Below the pieces are notes generated by a model. The model made no database searches and was not told the origin of the DNA. It was given only the letters and a program-made list of their open reading frames with translations. The translations under genes and the position numbers were made by a program. 46,993 nt of DNA from Methylocystaceae bacterium (GTDB lineage: Bacteria; Pseudomonadota; Alphaproteobacteria; Rhodospirillales; Terasakiellaceae). Positions 34,561 through 42,723 of this stretch are shown one piece after another; within the stretch, counting starts at the first letter, position 1, and every line of letters begins with the position of its first letter. The stretch covers positions 1-46,993 of the forward strand of contig JABXIC010000002.1 in assembly GCA_013373265.1 (NCBI GenBank), in the 5' to 3' direction.

Positions 34561-35702
34561 CGTTTTTCACCACCAGATAGATTAATCCATGTTTTGTCTT
34601 GGTTCGATTGACTTGCCGAGGCTAGCAATTCAAGCCCGTTATTGGCATGTTCCCATCCATATACATATGGGGAAGTGTGACAACCTTTTTTACGAAATTC
34701 CAGTAATGCATCGGCTATATCAGCATATAAATTTCCAAAGGCTTCAATAAAACCTGTGGGATGTCCGGGTTTGAAGCGTTCGCGAATTTCATTGGGGTAG
34801 AGACAGTTCCCACGGTCATATGTCAGTCGGGATGAATCTTTGTTAAAAATGTGAAGCCGCTCAGGTTCTTCTTGAAACCATTCAGCACTGGCAGCGTCTC
34901 CAAAAAGGCGAAGCCTAAGTCCATTACGATGCCCAAGAGCCGATTTGCTGACCCATATGGAAGCGCGAAAGTCGTTTTCATATTTGACCCACATATAAGC
35001 ATCATCCACGATGCCATTAAAAATACTGTCATTGTGAAAGTCGGCATTTACACTTACAGGTGCTAATTCAGTTAAAAAACTCGTGAGATGCTGTACATGA
35101 ACAGCCAAATCTAGCAGTAGTGTTGGAATCTCTCCATCGATAAGACGCCATTTCTGTGGGCGCATTTTTTCTTCGGGTTGGATGAAACCATCAGAAGGCA
35201 TTTCAATCTGGATTTGTTTTAAGGTGCCAAGGCTGCCTTCTTGGACATGGTGGCGTAAAACTCTTAGCATTGGATAGCCACTATAATTAAATGTGACGGC
35301 CAGAAAACCTTTGGTTCGAAGAAGAGTGTCTTTTATTTTTTTTGATTGTTTAAGAGTTGCGACCATTGCCTTTTCGCAAATAACAGCTATGCCGGCATCT
35401 AGAAGGGCGCATACAATTTCATGATGCTCCGGTGTGGGTGTCAAAACGACGATGGCATCTAGATTGTGTTTTTCGTGAAGGATATAATCTTTCCAATTTG
35501 AGTAAAGTTTATGATCCTGTATTTTCCAAGCCTGAGCAGTCGCTTGATTTTTTTGTTCGTCGCGACTGAAACAGCCAGAGACGACAGCCCAACGGCTATC
35601 CAGTTGGCTTGCTGTCCAGTGGGCGTATCCGACTGCGGATGTCAGAGAGCCTCCAATAAAGCCAAGTTTTAAGGTTTTATGTTGGTCCGATGGGGGCGTC
35701 AT
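34557..35702 (-). CDS. Gfo/Idh/MocA-family oxidoreductase
   Basis: NAD(P)-dependent oxidoreductase of 381 residues. N-terminal Rossmann domain starts LKLGFIGGSLTSAVGYAHW, then AIVVLTPTPEHHEIVCALL and AVICEKAM, where the family EKP is changed to EKA. The C-terminal alpha/beta domain contains LLLDLAVHVQHL, with the Asp/His pair usual in sugar-dehydrogenase members. Related enzymes oxidise C3 of nucleotide sugars or inositols. Overlaps of 4 bases with pseG upstream and pseI downstream place it inside the Pse operon core, so it probably modifies a nonulosonic acid or its precursor, for instance by redox at one carbon. Not one of the six standard Pse enzymes. Confidence 0.85.
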   Translation of the reverse strand: MTPPSDQHKTLKLGFIGGSLTSAVGYAHWTASQLDSRWAVVSGCFSRDEQKNQATAQAWKIQDHKLYSNWKDYILHEKHNLDAIVVLTPTPEHHEIVCALLDAGIAVICEKAMVATLKQSKKIKDTLLRTKGFLAVTFNYSGYPMLRVLRHHVQEGSLGTLKQIQIEMPSDGFIQPEEKMRPQKWRLIDGEIPTLLLDLAVHVQHLTSFLTELAPVSVNADFHNDSIFNGIVDDAYMWVKYENDFRASIWVSKSALGHRNGLRLRLFGDAASAEWFQEEPERLHIFNKDSSRLTYDRGNCLYPNEIRERFKPGHPTGFIEAFGNLYADIADALLEFRKKGCHTSPYVYGWEHANNGLELLASASQSNQDKTWINLSGGEKR

Positions 35703-37336
35703 AAGTAGCTCTTTTTTTGCAGTTGATCTGTAGCAAGAGGCTCACGCATGACAAAGTGAAATTTATCATGTTCGGCATCTGAGAAGAAATGAGCAATTGC
35801 TTTACTATAGGGATGTTCAAGTGTGACTTCTTGAAAACCAAGAGATCTATTCATGAGCTGGACAAATTTATTTTCTTTGTGAATAACGGCAACCCAAGGA
35901 ATGTCGGGATAGTGTGTATCACAGTGATCTAATTGCCAATTCAAAGCGATGATCGCATCTTGAAATGCAATTTCAGGGGTGCAGATGAACCATCCACCAA
36001 TTAGGAAGTCAAGGCCTTCATATGATTTCTTTTCATGCCAGATATAAAGACAAGGATCATTGTTCTTATTTATAAGATAAGACTGCCTTTTAGCGTTAAA
36101 CCACCAATTATAATGTTGTAAAAAAGGTATTTTTTCGTCGGAAATCATATTTTGACAGTTTGCATCAAGATTGCGACAGACAAGGTAGTGGTTGAGATCT
36201 TGATCTCTGACAGGTCTAATTGTGTGCTCAATTGAGAGGTCTTTTTCATCTTTTGAGATGGTCTTTTGGGCATAGAAAGAAGGTGTATGAGGTTGTTGTC
36301 TCGTCAATAAGAAGTTCACAATTCTTTTTGCACCTAAACCATCTATGGGAATACGCGCGGATGTGATCAGCCTATGAATACGGGTATAGTTTTGTTGCAC
36401 CATTTTGATAAATTGGGGAAGGTCGGTCAATTCGCGATTTGACCAATTGTTTGAATGGAAAAAATGTCCAATATCTTCAAGCCATTTCAATTCATTATTT
36501 TGATTTTGGGCAAGGGGAAATGTTAAGGCCGGGATATGTAAAGAAATCAACTGATATATGATCCCACCGATGGCTCCGATATATAAATCAGTTTCGCATA
36601 AATCTTGAAAAAGATTGTTTTTTCCAATGATGGGGGTGATACAGGGGTCTGACCTGTAGCGTTCAACAAAATCATTTGAATGGCTGGATAAGGGACCAAC
36701 GACGGGGCGTAACTCTATAGGAAAATCAAAAGTATTCTGATGTTCAAGAATAATATCGATTATGGATTCTAATGATTTAAGGTCAGATCCTCCACCCAAA
36801 GCAAGCAAAATTGTAAAGGGGGCGGTTGTGTTCTTGCAAACCTCTTTTCGATAGTCGCTGCTTAAAATCACATAGTCCGGGCCAAGAAGTTTTGTTGTCT
36901 CTGGGGGGGCAAGGCGATCATATTGTGTCAACGTTTCATCGCCTCGCCAGCGTATATCGATAAGAGCATCGCATTGGTGGGGGCGCAGAATATCGTCAAT
37001 TGAACATATGTTTAGATTGGCTTGTTTAACGATACCTTCCCATGTTGCACCAATGCGATAGTCATCGACAATAACCCATGATGGCTTTGTCGACTTGATA
37101 GCCTTCAAGAAAAGATTGGCATCTTTTTCTTCATTAATTTGTTCTTGTATTGTGTCATAGAGCGTAAGTGTTTCCATCTCAGAAAGAAATGAGATGATGT
37201 TTTCTTCTATACAATCAAGAATGAAAATACAATGAACGCCGTTTTGTGTCAGTTCTTTTGCAAGTTCCACAGAACGGACCAAGTGGCCTATGCCACAGAG
37301 ATTGCCTGCATTCGTTCTGAATATGACATTGTTCAT
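35699..37336 (-). CDS. pseG: PseG nucleotidase fused to a GNAT (PseH-like) acetyltransferase
   Basis: A 545-residue fusion. Residues about 1-340 match PseG, the UDP-sugar hydrolase that releases the altrose sugar before PseI: IFRTNAGNLCGIGHLVRSVELA, with catalytic-type His18 in GIGH; IVDDYRIG; ILLALGGGSD; and TDLYIGAIGGIIYQLISLHIP followed by NELKWLEDIGH. The RxD of other PseG proteins reads RTN here. Residues about 370-540 form a GNAT-like domain beginning IRPVRDQDLNHYLVCRN and ending VQLMNRSLGFQEV, resembling PseH, which N-acylates C4. Fusion of consecutive-step enzymes is seen in other bacteria. Overlaps pseF and the oxidoreductase by 4 bases each. Acyl donor could be acetyl-CoA or the ACP encoded in the array. 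Confidence 0.88.
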   Translation of the reverse strand: MNNVIFRTNAGNLCGIGHLVRSVELAKELTQNGVHCIFILDCIEENIISFLSEMETLTLYDTIQEQINEEKDANLFLKAIKSTKPSWVIVDDYRIGATWEGIVKQANLNICSIDDILRPHQCDALIDIRWRGDETLTQYDRLAPPETTKLLGPDYVILSSDYRKEVCKNTTAPFTILLALGGGSDLKSLESIIDIILEHQNTFDFPIELRPVVGPLSSHSNDFVERYRSDPCITPIIGKNNLFQDLCETDLYIGAIGGIIYQLISLHIPALTFPLAQNQNNELKWLEDIGHFFHSNNWSNRELTDLPQFIKMVQQNYTRIHRLITSARIPIDGLGAKRIVNFLLTRQQPHTPSFYAQKTISKDEKDLSIEHTIRPVRDQDLNHYLVCRNLDANCQNMISDEKIPFLQHYNWWFNAKRQSYLINKNNDPCLYIWHEKKSYEGLDFLIGGWFICTPEIAFQDAIIALNWQLDHCDTHYPDIPWVAVIHKENKFVQLMNRSLGFQEVTLEHPYSKAIAHFFSDAEHDKFHFVMREPLATDQLQKKSYL

Positions 37337-38040
37337 TTGGTTGCTATCCCATCGGTATTTAAGACATGGAACATGGCTTCAGCCTTAATCCAGTCATCCA
37401 GTTCATCAATGTCTTGCACTTGATAAGAAGGGAGAATATATGGGACGGCAAGGTCGGAAAACATCCGCTCTCTTCTCAGAAATGCTTCTGAATTACCCCA
37501 GTAGAATTGCCCTGCATCATGATAAGCTTTTTCCAAATCTTGAGAGCGGGTATTGAAGTGCTCAGGTTGGAACATTTCAATACAACCCGTTGGGTTGATC
37601 TTAATGGCACGTTGGATAGGAAACGGAAATTGAGTAACGCCAAAACAAAAATGTTTTGTCGCGTCATTCTTTAATTGCGTAAATGCATTTTTGATCACGT
37701 CACTTTGTATGAAGGGCGATGTTGCATATAAAATGCAGGTAAAGTCAGGCATTTGCTTATTCTTGCCCAACCAAGTCAGCGCATGATTAATGACATCCAG
37801 CGTAGGGGTATAGTCATCTGCCAATTCAGCAGGACGCATGAAAGGAACTTCAGCTCCAAATTTCTGGGCGACTTCTGCAATTTCAAAATCATCAGTGGAA
37901 ACGATGATATGATCAAAACATTTACTTTTTAGTGCTGTTTCGATTGAATAGGCGATAATAGGTTTCCCGCAAAAATCTTTAATGTTTTTGCGTGGAATCC
38001 TTTTGCTACCACCCCTTGCAGGGATAATACAAACTTGTAT
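37333..38040 (-). CDS. pseF: Pseudaminic acid cytidylyltransferase PseF, apparent ATA start
   Basis: Activates pseudaminic acid as CMP-pseudaminic acid, the donor for Maf. Reading from 38040 gives IQVCIIPARGGSKRIPRKNI, then DFCGKPIIAYSIETAL, IIVSTDDFEIAEVAQKFGAEVPFMRPAELADD, and AFTQLKNDATKHFCFGVTQFPFPIQRA, the full nucleotidyltransferase pattern at 235 residues, the normal length. No ATG, GTG or TTG occurs in frame between the stop TGA (4 codons upstream) and ATG 37839, which would delete 67 conserved residues including the CTP-binding motif. The ATA at 38040-38038 sits exactly where homologs start, seven bases after GAGG. Either genuine ATA initiation, a start-loss mutation, or a base error. 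It leads the minus-strand array. Confidence 0.88.
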   Translation of the reverse strand: MQVCIIPARGGSKRIPRKNIKDFCGKPIIAYSIETALKSKCFDHIIVSTDDFEIAEVAQKFGAEVPFMRPAELADDYTPTLDVINHALTWLGKNKQMPDFTCILYATSPFIQSDVIKNAFTQLKNDATKHFCFGVTQFPFPIQRAIKINPTGCIEMFQPEHFNTRSQDLEKAYHDAGQFYWGNSEAFLRRERMFSDLAVPYILPSYQVQDIDELDDWIKAEAMFHVLNTDGIATK

Positions 38041-38045
38041 GACTT

Positions 38046-38106
38046 CACCTCATATAAAATGGTTTCTACCAATAAATGACGGTTGAAGTGTTTCTACACC
38101 TCATAT
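38046..38106 (-). repeat. Short direct repeat and possible -10 upstream of pseF
   Basis: The 123-base gap between flgL and pseF contains CACCTCATAT twice (38046-38055 and 38097-38106), each followed or preceded by GTTTCTAC (38062-38069, 38090-38097), so about 50 bases look like an old tandem duplication covering the ribosome site GAGGTG. On the minus strand TATAAT lies at 38119-38114, a possible -10, but with no good -35. No sigma-54 element was found, so expression of the array may be housekeeping. Confidence 0.5.
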
Positions 38107-38163
38107 CAATAAGATTATAATTCGAAATGAACAAAAAAGATAGTTTTTGTTTCTGCCTTGTAT

Positions 38164-39690
38164 TTACAGGAATTGCGCCAAACCTAATTTTTGAGTCCTT
38201 GATAAAACTTGGTATGATGCTTGTAAAGCACGATCAATATCGAGAAGTTCTGTTGTTGCTTGCAGCCTGTCGATATTTTCAATTTTGCCTGTATTATTCA
38301 AGAGAAAGGTAATGGATGTGGTTTCGCGTTCAATTGAGGTTTTAATTTGAGAGCGATAGAAGCTTGTTTCAAAGCGTACCTGTTCAATGCTGGAAACATC
38401 CTCGGGACCATAAGGCGGGGTGCCATCTGTTGGGAAATCAAGCGCTGAGTCAAGCAACCAGATCGCCTCGTCCGCGCGGTCCGTATTTTGATCAAGCCCA
38501 CCGGCTGTCCCGAATTCACCTTGTGCAATAATAGAAAGGGCGCGTATCGCTTTGTCAAAGGCGGGGTCTAGGGCAGTCGTGTCTAAGTCAATTGAACGGT
38601 TTTCATCAATGCGATGGGAGGTGATCATCGTGTCACCATTGTAGTAACTGGATACGTTTAATGTACCAGCATTGGGCCCCGTCGCTGTTGCTGTTTTTTC
38701 AGAAACGGTGAGTGAACTTCCATCAGCACTTACGGCGGTGACGGATACTCTCATGGTATTGTTACCAGAACCAGAAGCAATTTCTATGGTTGCGGGAACT
38801 TCAACATTGGAAAATGTTCCTGCTCCACCTGCTGCCGTAATGGTCGTTCCAGAATAGGTCATTGTATCCGAGATGATAAGAGGCTCGTCTGCCCCTCTTT
38901 TAATCGTAAAAGTATCAGCAGAAACTTCGTCTGTTAGGTCTTTACGGGCAACGCGAATATAGCCTGTCGTTGTGTCAACAGCACTGATGGTCCAATCACC
39001 ATCATTGCCCGTCCCGCCAGCAAGAGTAATATCGGCGCCGACGGCAAATTTTGAATAATCGGCAGCTGCAAAACCAGCAATCTGGATTTCACTATATTGA
39101 TTGTTGCCTGATCCACCATTGGTGAATGTGAAGCTGTCACTTATGCCAAATTTTAGAATATTGGCAGCGCGTGTTTCAGGGAATTTTGACGTGTCACCAT
39201 TCCACTTTTGTTGGAAAGCTTGAAGGTTATCTTGTAATTTTAGATCGACGGGCGATTGGGATGTCCGTGAACCTGAAAATAAATAGCGTCCGGCAACCGA
39301 TTCATTCAAGAAACCTTGAATATCTCTCAAGGCTTGATAAGCAAACTTTTGGACTTGTTCAACTTGTTCAGCACTTCTGGTTTCACCGGATGCATAATCG
39401 GAAAGCATATCTTTCATATTACTTATGGTGTCTTCAATGCCAACCAATGCAATGTCGGTTGATTGTAAACGTAAATCTACAACTTCATTATTTGTGTTAA
39501 AGCGTCTGGATTGTTCAACGAGATGTTCAAGCTGTACTAATCGAGACGATGAATCAGGTATACCGGAGTAGGTTTGTGTAATTTTTTCCGTCGCTGTTGC
39601 AATCTCAGCTTTGTGCAAATCATTTTGCAGTTTGAAGAGATGGGAGTTTAAATATTGTGAATGGGCGAAATTCGAAACTCGAGTGACCAT
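38164..39690 (-). CDS. flgL: Hook-filament junction protein FlgL (HAP3), large
   Basis: FlgL joins hook to filament. N-terminal helices (RVSNFAHSQYLNSHLFKLQN, then SRLVQLEHLVEQSRRFN) and the C-terminal helix with LLDIDRALQASYQVLSRTQK are the flagellin-like termini; GRYLFSGSRTSQSPVDL near 140 is a FlgL signature. At 508 residues it is well above the usual 300. The surplus (about residues 175-345) is a Gly/Thr/Ser-rich beta-type insertion with segments such as FTNGGSGNNQYSEIQIAGF and WTISAVDTTTGYIRVARKDL, likely a surface domain. It lies 12 bases after flgK. No clear terminator was found before pseF, which continues in the same direction. Confidence 0.92.
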   Translation of the reverse strand: MVTRVSNFAHSQYLNSHLFKLQNDLHKAEIATATEKITQTYSGIPDSSSRLVQLEHLVEQSRRFNTNNEVVDLRLQSTDIALVGIEDTISNMKDMLSDYASGETRSAEQVEQVQKFAYQALRDIQGFLNESVAGRYLFSGSRTSQSPVDLKLQDNLQAFQQKWNGDTSKFPETRAANILKFGISDSFTFTNGGSGNNQYSEIQIAGFAAADYSKFAVGADITLAGGTGNDGDWTISAVDTTTGYIRVARKDLTDEVSADTFTIKRGADEPLIISDTMTYSGTTITAAGGAGTFSNVEVPATIEIASGSGNNTMRVSVTAVSADGSSLTVSEKTATATGPNAGTLNVSSYYNGDTMITSHRIDENRSIDLDTTALDPAFDKAIRALSIIAQGEFGTAGGLDQNTDRADEAIWLLDSALDFPTDGTPPYGPEDVSSIEQVRFETSFYRSQIKTSIERETTSITFLLNNTGKIENIDRLQATTELLDIDRALQASYQVLSRTQKLGLAQFL

Positions 39691-39701
39691 CTTCTTATCT
39701 C

Positions 39702-41861
39702 CTATCTAACTGCATTTTCTAAAGTTTCAAACATACTTTGAATAACACTGATGACACGTGCCGAAGCAGAATAAGCCTGTTCATATAAAATTAATTGTGA
39801 CATCTCTTCATCCAAGTTTACACCTTTTTGTGAATCATTGCGATTGGTAAGATTATCTACCAGAGATTCCTGCACTATCGTATCTGAATCATTGTTTGCA
39901 GCATTTGAAGAGTTCAATGATAATATTGACGATGCATATTGGTGTATTGTTTCCGTCACATCACTTAAGCCACCTGCTTTTTTGAAGTCCGTGGATGAAT
40001 TGAACGCATTTGCCATATCCGAAGATGTCTTGTTGTCCCCGGCACTGACATAATATTCTCCACCGGTCCCCAATGAGGCATCCCAACGCACCACGCCCCG
40101 CGCGATATTGCCTGGGTTGGATTGAATTGTACTGCGAACGACCATAGAGGAAGCCATACGGACGTTAGATACTTCAAACCCAGTATTGCTTGCAAAGCTT
40201 CCAAAGTCCTGTGTGATCAGCATATTATTTCCATCTTCGTTGGTTATGCGGAGACGTTGTCCGTCGCCTTCGGAAATAACAGTTGCTCGAACCCCAATAT
40301 TTGCGCCGTTAATAGCTGATGCAATATTATCGAGTGAGCCCGAAATCGGAACTGAACCGAGAGAGGTCAAGCTTCCTGTTGAGTTGTCATAAAAGGATAA
40401 TGAGCTGCCACTTTCTGAATAATTTGATGAAATGACATTTGTATCCCAAATGTTTTGCCCCATATCTTCTGTGAAGAGGTCATTTAAACCAAAGAAACTT
40501 GAAAACCCTGATTCAGTGCTGGTTACAGATGTCCCGTTGCCATAAAAATTAATGGATGCATCTGCTTGATCATCACCGGCGGCTGTTCCGGTTTGGTCAC
40601 GAAAGGCGAGATGTTTTGACGTATCAGATAGAGAAATTTGAAGTTTTCCATCAACAAATGTTGCTGTCCCGCCACCTGCATTTGCATCTAACCAGCTATC
40701 AATGGTTGAAGCGACTTGATCGAGGGTATAGGGACCTGCGCCGTGGTCTGCAGTCAATTGTGTTGAAAGTGAAGCGTTTGCAACTTGATTACCGCTGCTA
40801 TCCATAATAACCATGCGCGTGTCACCACTTGCAAAGTCTATTTGTTGTGCAGAAGAGTCCAGAAAAGCTCTGGAACCTTGCATGGATGTTGAGCCCGGGA
40901 AGGCGACACCACGGTTATGAACTTGATTGAGCGTATCTTTTAATGTGGCAGCCAATTCATCTAATTGCGACTGCAGACTGGAAAGGTGATCATCTCGCAT
41001 GTCGATGAGACCTTTAAGTTTCCCCCCTTGCAAATCATCGGTGATATCATTTGAAGATACAGCCAGTCCGACATAAATACCTGAAAAATCACCTTCTTCA
41101 TGAGTGGTCACCGCGCTTACGCTGGCACCGAGGTTGTGTGTAAGGCCTGAAGACTCTTCGTCAACAAGAACAGCACCACCTTTGGTGAAGATAGAAATTT
41201 CGCCATTACTTCTCGGAAAGTACGTGATGTCCATGATTTCCGAGAGTTTATTCAATGTCAGGTCACGTTTGTCTTCAAGGGCAGAGGTATCGTTACCTGC
41301 AACATCGTTTCGAACGATTTTGTGGTTCAAATCTGCAATTTCTGCAAGGTATTGTCCTGCTTCAATCACGGCTTGATGGATTTCATCATCGGCCTGTTTG
41401 CGCAGACTTTGGATAGTATTAGACATATCTTGCAATTGTTGCGTCGTATTTTGTGCCCAACGGATGACCTCACTTTGCTCTAATGAGCGTTCAGGCGTGA
41501 CGGAGAGTTGTTCCAATGCCGTACTGAGGGAGGAAATGGTATGTGCGATGGAGGTGTTATCACCGGGCGCGCCAAACAGTTCTTGCATGCGGGCATAGAA
41601 GGTTTGTTGTGCTTTTGTTTTGTACAATTGCATTGTTTCATCGCGCATATCGCGTTGAAGTTCTTCGTCAACGGAACGCGAAACTCCGCTGACCGTTACC
41701 CCTGAGCCAACGCCTGCTAAAATATTTGTTTCTAAGTCGACAATCTTGCGCGAATACCCTTTGGTATTTGCATTTGCAACGTTGTCAGAAATTGTTCCTA
41801 ATGCTGTCTGGGTCGCTAACAACCCGCCGGCAGCAGTGTGTAAAGCAAGTGTGAGGCTCAT
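39702..41861 (-). CDS. flgK: Hook-associated protein FlgK (HAP1)
   Basis: First hook-filament junction protein. Starts MSLTLALHTAAGGLLATQTA with the rod/hook motif ISDNVANANTKGYSRKIVD, followed by SVDEELQRDMRDE; the C-terminus has the family LDEEMSQLILYEQAYSASAR block. 719 residues, in the upper normal range. The central region is rich in Ser, Asp and Gly with no other domain recognised. The ATG at 41861 has an AAGGAG ribosome site eight bases upstream. Gene order flgI-flgJ-(flgN-like)-flgK-flgL is a usual flagellar operon arrangement. Confidence 0.95.
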   Translation of the reverse strand: MSLTLALHTAAGGLLATQTALGTISDNVANANTKGYSRKIVDLETNILAGVGSGVTVSGVSRSVDEELQRDMRDETMQLYKTKAQQTFYARMQELFGAPGDNTSIAHTISSLSTALEQLSVTPERSLEQSEVIRWAQNTTQQLQDMSNTIQSLRKQADDEIHQAVIEAGQYLAEIADLNHKIVRNDVAGNDTSALEDKRDLTLNKLSEIMDITYFPRSNGEISIFTKGGAVLVDEESSGLTHNLGASVSAVTTHEEGDFSGIYVGLAVSSNDITDDLQGGKLKGLIDMRDDHLSSLQSQLDELAATLKDTLNQVHNRGVAFPGSTSMQGSRAFLDSSAQQIDFASGDTRMVIMDSSGNQVANASLSTQLTADHGAGPYTLDQVASTIDSWLDANAGGGTATFVDGKLQISLSDTSKHLAFRDQTGTAAGDDQADASINFYGNGTSVTSTESGFSSFFGLNDLFTEDMGQNIWDTNVISSNYSESGSSLSFYDNSTGSLTSLGSVPISGSLDNIASAINGANIGVRATVISEGDGQRLRITNEDGNNMLITQDFGSFASNTGFEVSNVRMASSMVVRSTIQSNPGNIARGVVRWDASLGTGGEYYVSAGDNKTSSDMANAFNSSTDFKKAGGLSDVTETIHQYASSILSLNSSNAANNDSDTIVQESLVDNLTNRNDSQKGVNLDEEMSQLILYEQAYSASARVISVIQSMFETLENAVR

Positions 41862-41890
41862 AATTGGTCTCCTTGAATTCTACAAGGCCT

Positions 41891-42322
41891 TTATAAAGTT
41901 TCATTTAATGAAAGAGGCGTTGCGGTTTCTCCGCGTGGTCCTATATTCGCATCATCTGAATACGCCCCGGAATGGGGCGTGATTTTTTTCGCAACTTCAG
42001 CAAATTTCGTAATAATTCGCTGGCTTATTTGCATCTGCATTTTAAGTAAAGCAGAGTTCTTTTGTACCAGTTCATCTAGTTCCTGGCTCAATTCTTTGAG
42101 TTCGTCACGCAGGTCTTCATTAACGGATTTATAACCCTCGCGATCTTTTGCAATTGCACGGGTGTGACGCTCATAAAAGCGACTCAGTTTATCTTTTTCT
42201 TCGAGGGTTGCTTTCATGGCATATGCATTTTTGTCTTCGAGTGCTGTATTTTCGATCGTCAGGATTTCACACATGCGTTTGCATACATAAATCAGATCAT
42301 TAACGCGTTCGTTCATATCCAT
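41891..42322 (-). CDS. FlgN-like flagellar export chaperone (probable)
   Basis: A 143-residue, almost entirely helical protein with long heptad-patterned segments (NEDLRDELKELSQELDELVQ, then KNSALLKMQMQISQRII) and a flexible C-terminal tail. Size, helical content and position directly before flgK match FlgN, the chaperone for FlgK and FlgL. Sequence conservation in FlgN is low, so the call rests mainly on context. It starts 2 bases after flgJ with an AAGGAAA ribosome site and ends 29 bases before flgK. An alternative is a general flagellar coiled-coil protein of unknown role. Confidence 0.65.
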   Translation of the reverse strand: MDMNERVNDLIYVCKRMCEILTIENTALEDKNAYAMKATLEEKDKLSRFYERHTRAIAKDREGYKSVNEDLRDELKELSQELDELVQKNSALLKMQMQISQRIITKFAEVAKKITPHSGAYSDDANIGPRGETATPLSLNETL

Positions 42323-42324
42323 GG

Positions 42325-42723
42325 TTATTTTCCTTCTTGTGCACGAAGCAGTTGTTTTTGTACTTCATCGGCCAACCCAATGCCGCCGGAGTGAGCGATT
42401 GATTTGCCATACTCAGAGACCAGCATGGATTGCCACATTTTTTCTGCATGACCACCACCAAAAGGACCATCGGTTTCGAGACCTTCAAACATGGGTTGAA
42501 GCATTTGGCTTAAAAACTGTGCTTCAAAGTCTTCGGCTGTTTCACGGATTTTACGTTTTTGCAGGGCATCCGTAAATGACGGGTCTTTGAGTTGGCTAGA
42601 AGTCAAGGCCGCAAAATTATTCTGCCCATCGTTTGTTTTCTTGTTTGTAGCAGAAAGCACGGTTTTGGATTGTGCTTGTTGCAGGGCCAACTGGCCTTGG
42701 TTGATGATGCTTAAGTCACTCAT
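42325..42723 (-). CDS. flgJ: Rod-binding protein FlgJ (muramidase domain absent)
   Basis: FlgJ caps the rod during assembly. This 132-residue protein has only the rod-binding half, with AEDFEAQFLSQMLQPMFEGL and the FGGGHAEKMWQSMLVSEYGKSIAHSGGIGLAD block. The C-terminal peptidoglycan hydrolase half of enterobacterial FlgJ is missing, as is normal in alphaproteobacteria, where a separate enzyme (for example SltF) does the work. Its ATG shares one base with the flgI stop (TAATG), indicating translational coupling. Confidence 0.92.
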   Translation of the reverse strand: MSDLSIINQGQLALQQAQSKTVLSATNKKTNDGQNNFAALTSSQLKDPSFTDALQKRKIRETAEDFEAQFLSQMLQPMFEGLETDGPFGGGHAEKMWQSMLVSEYGKSIAHSGGIGLADEVQKQLLRAQEGK

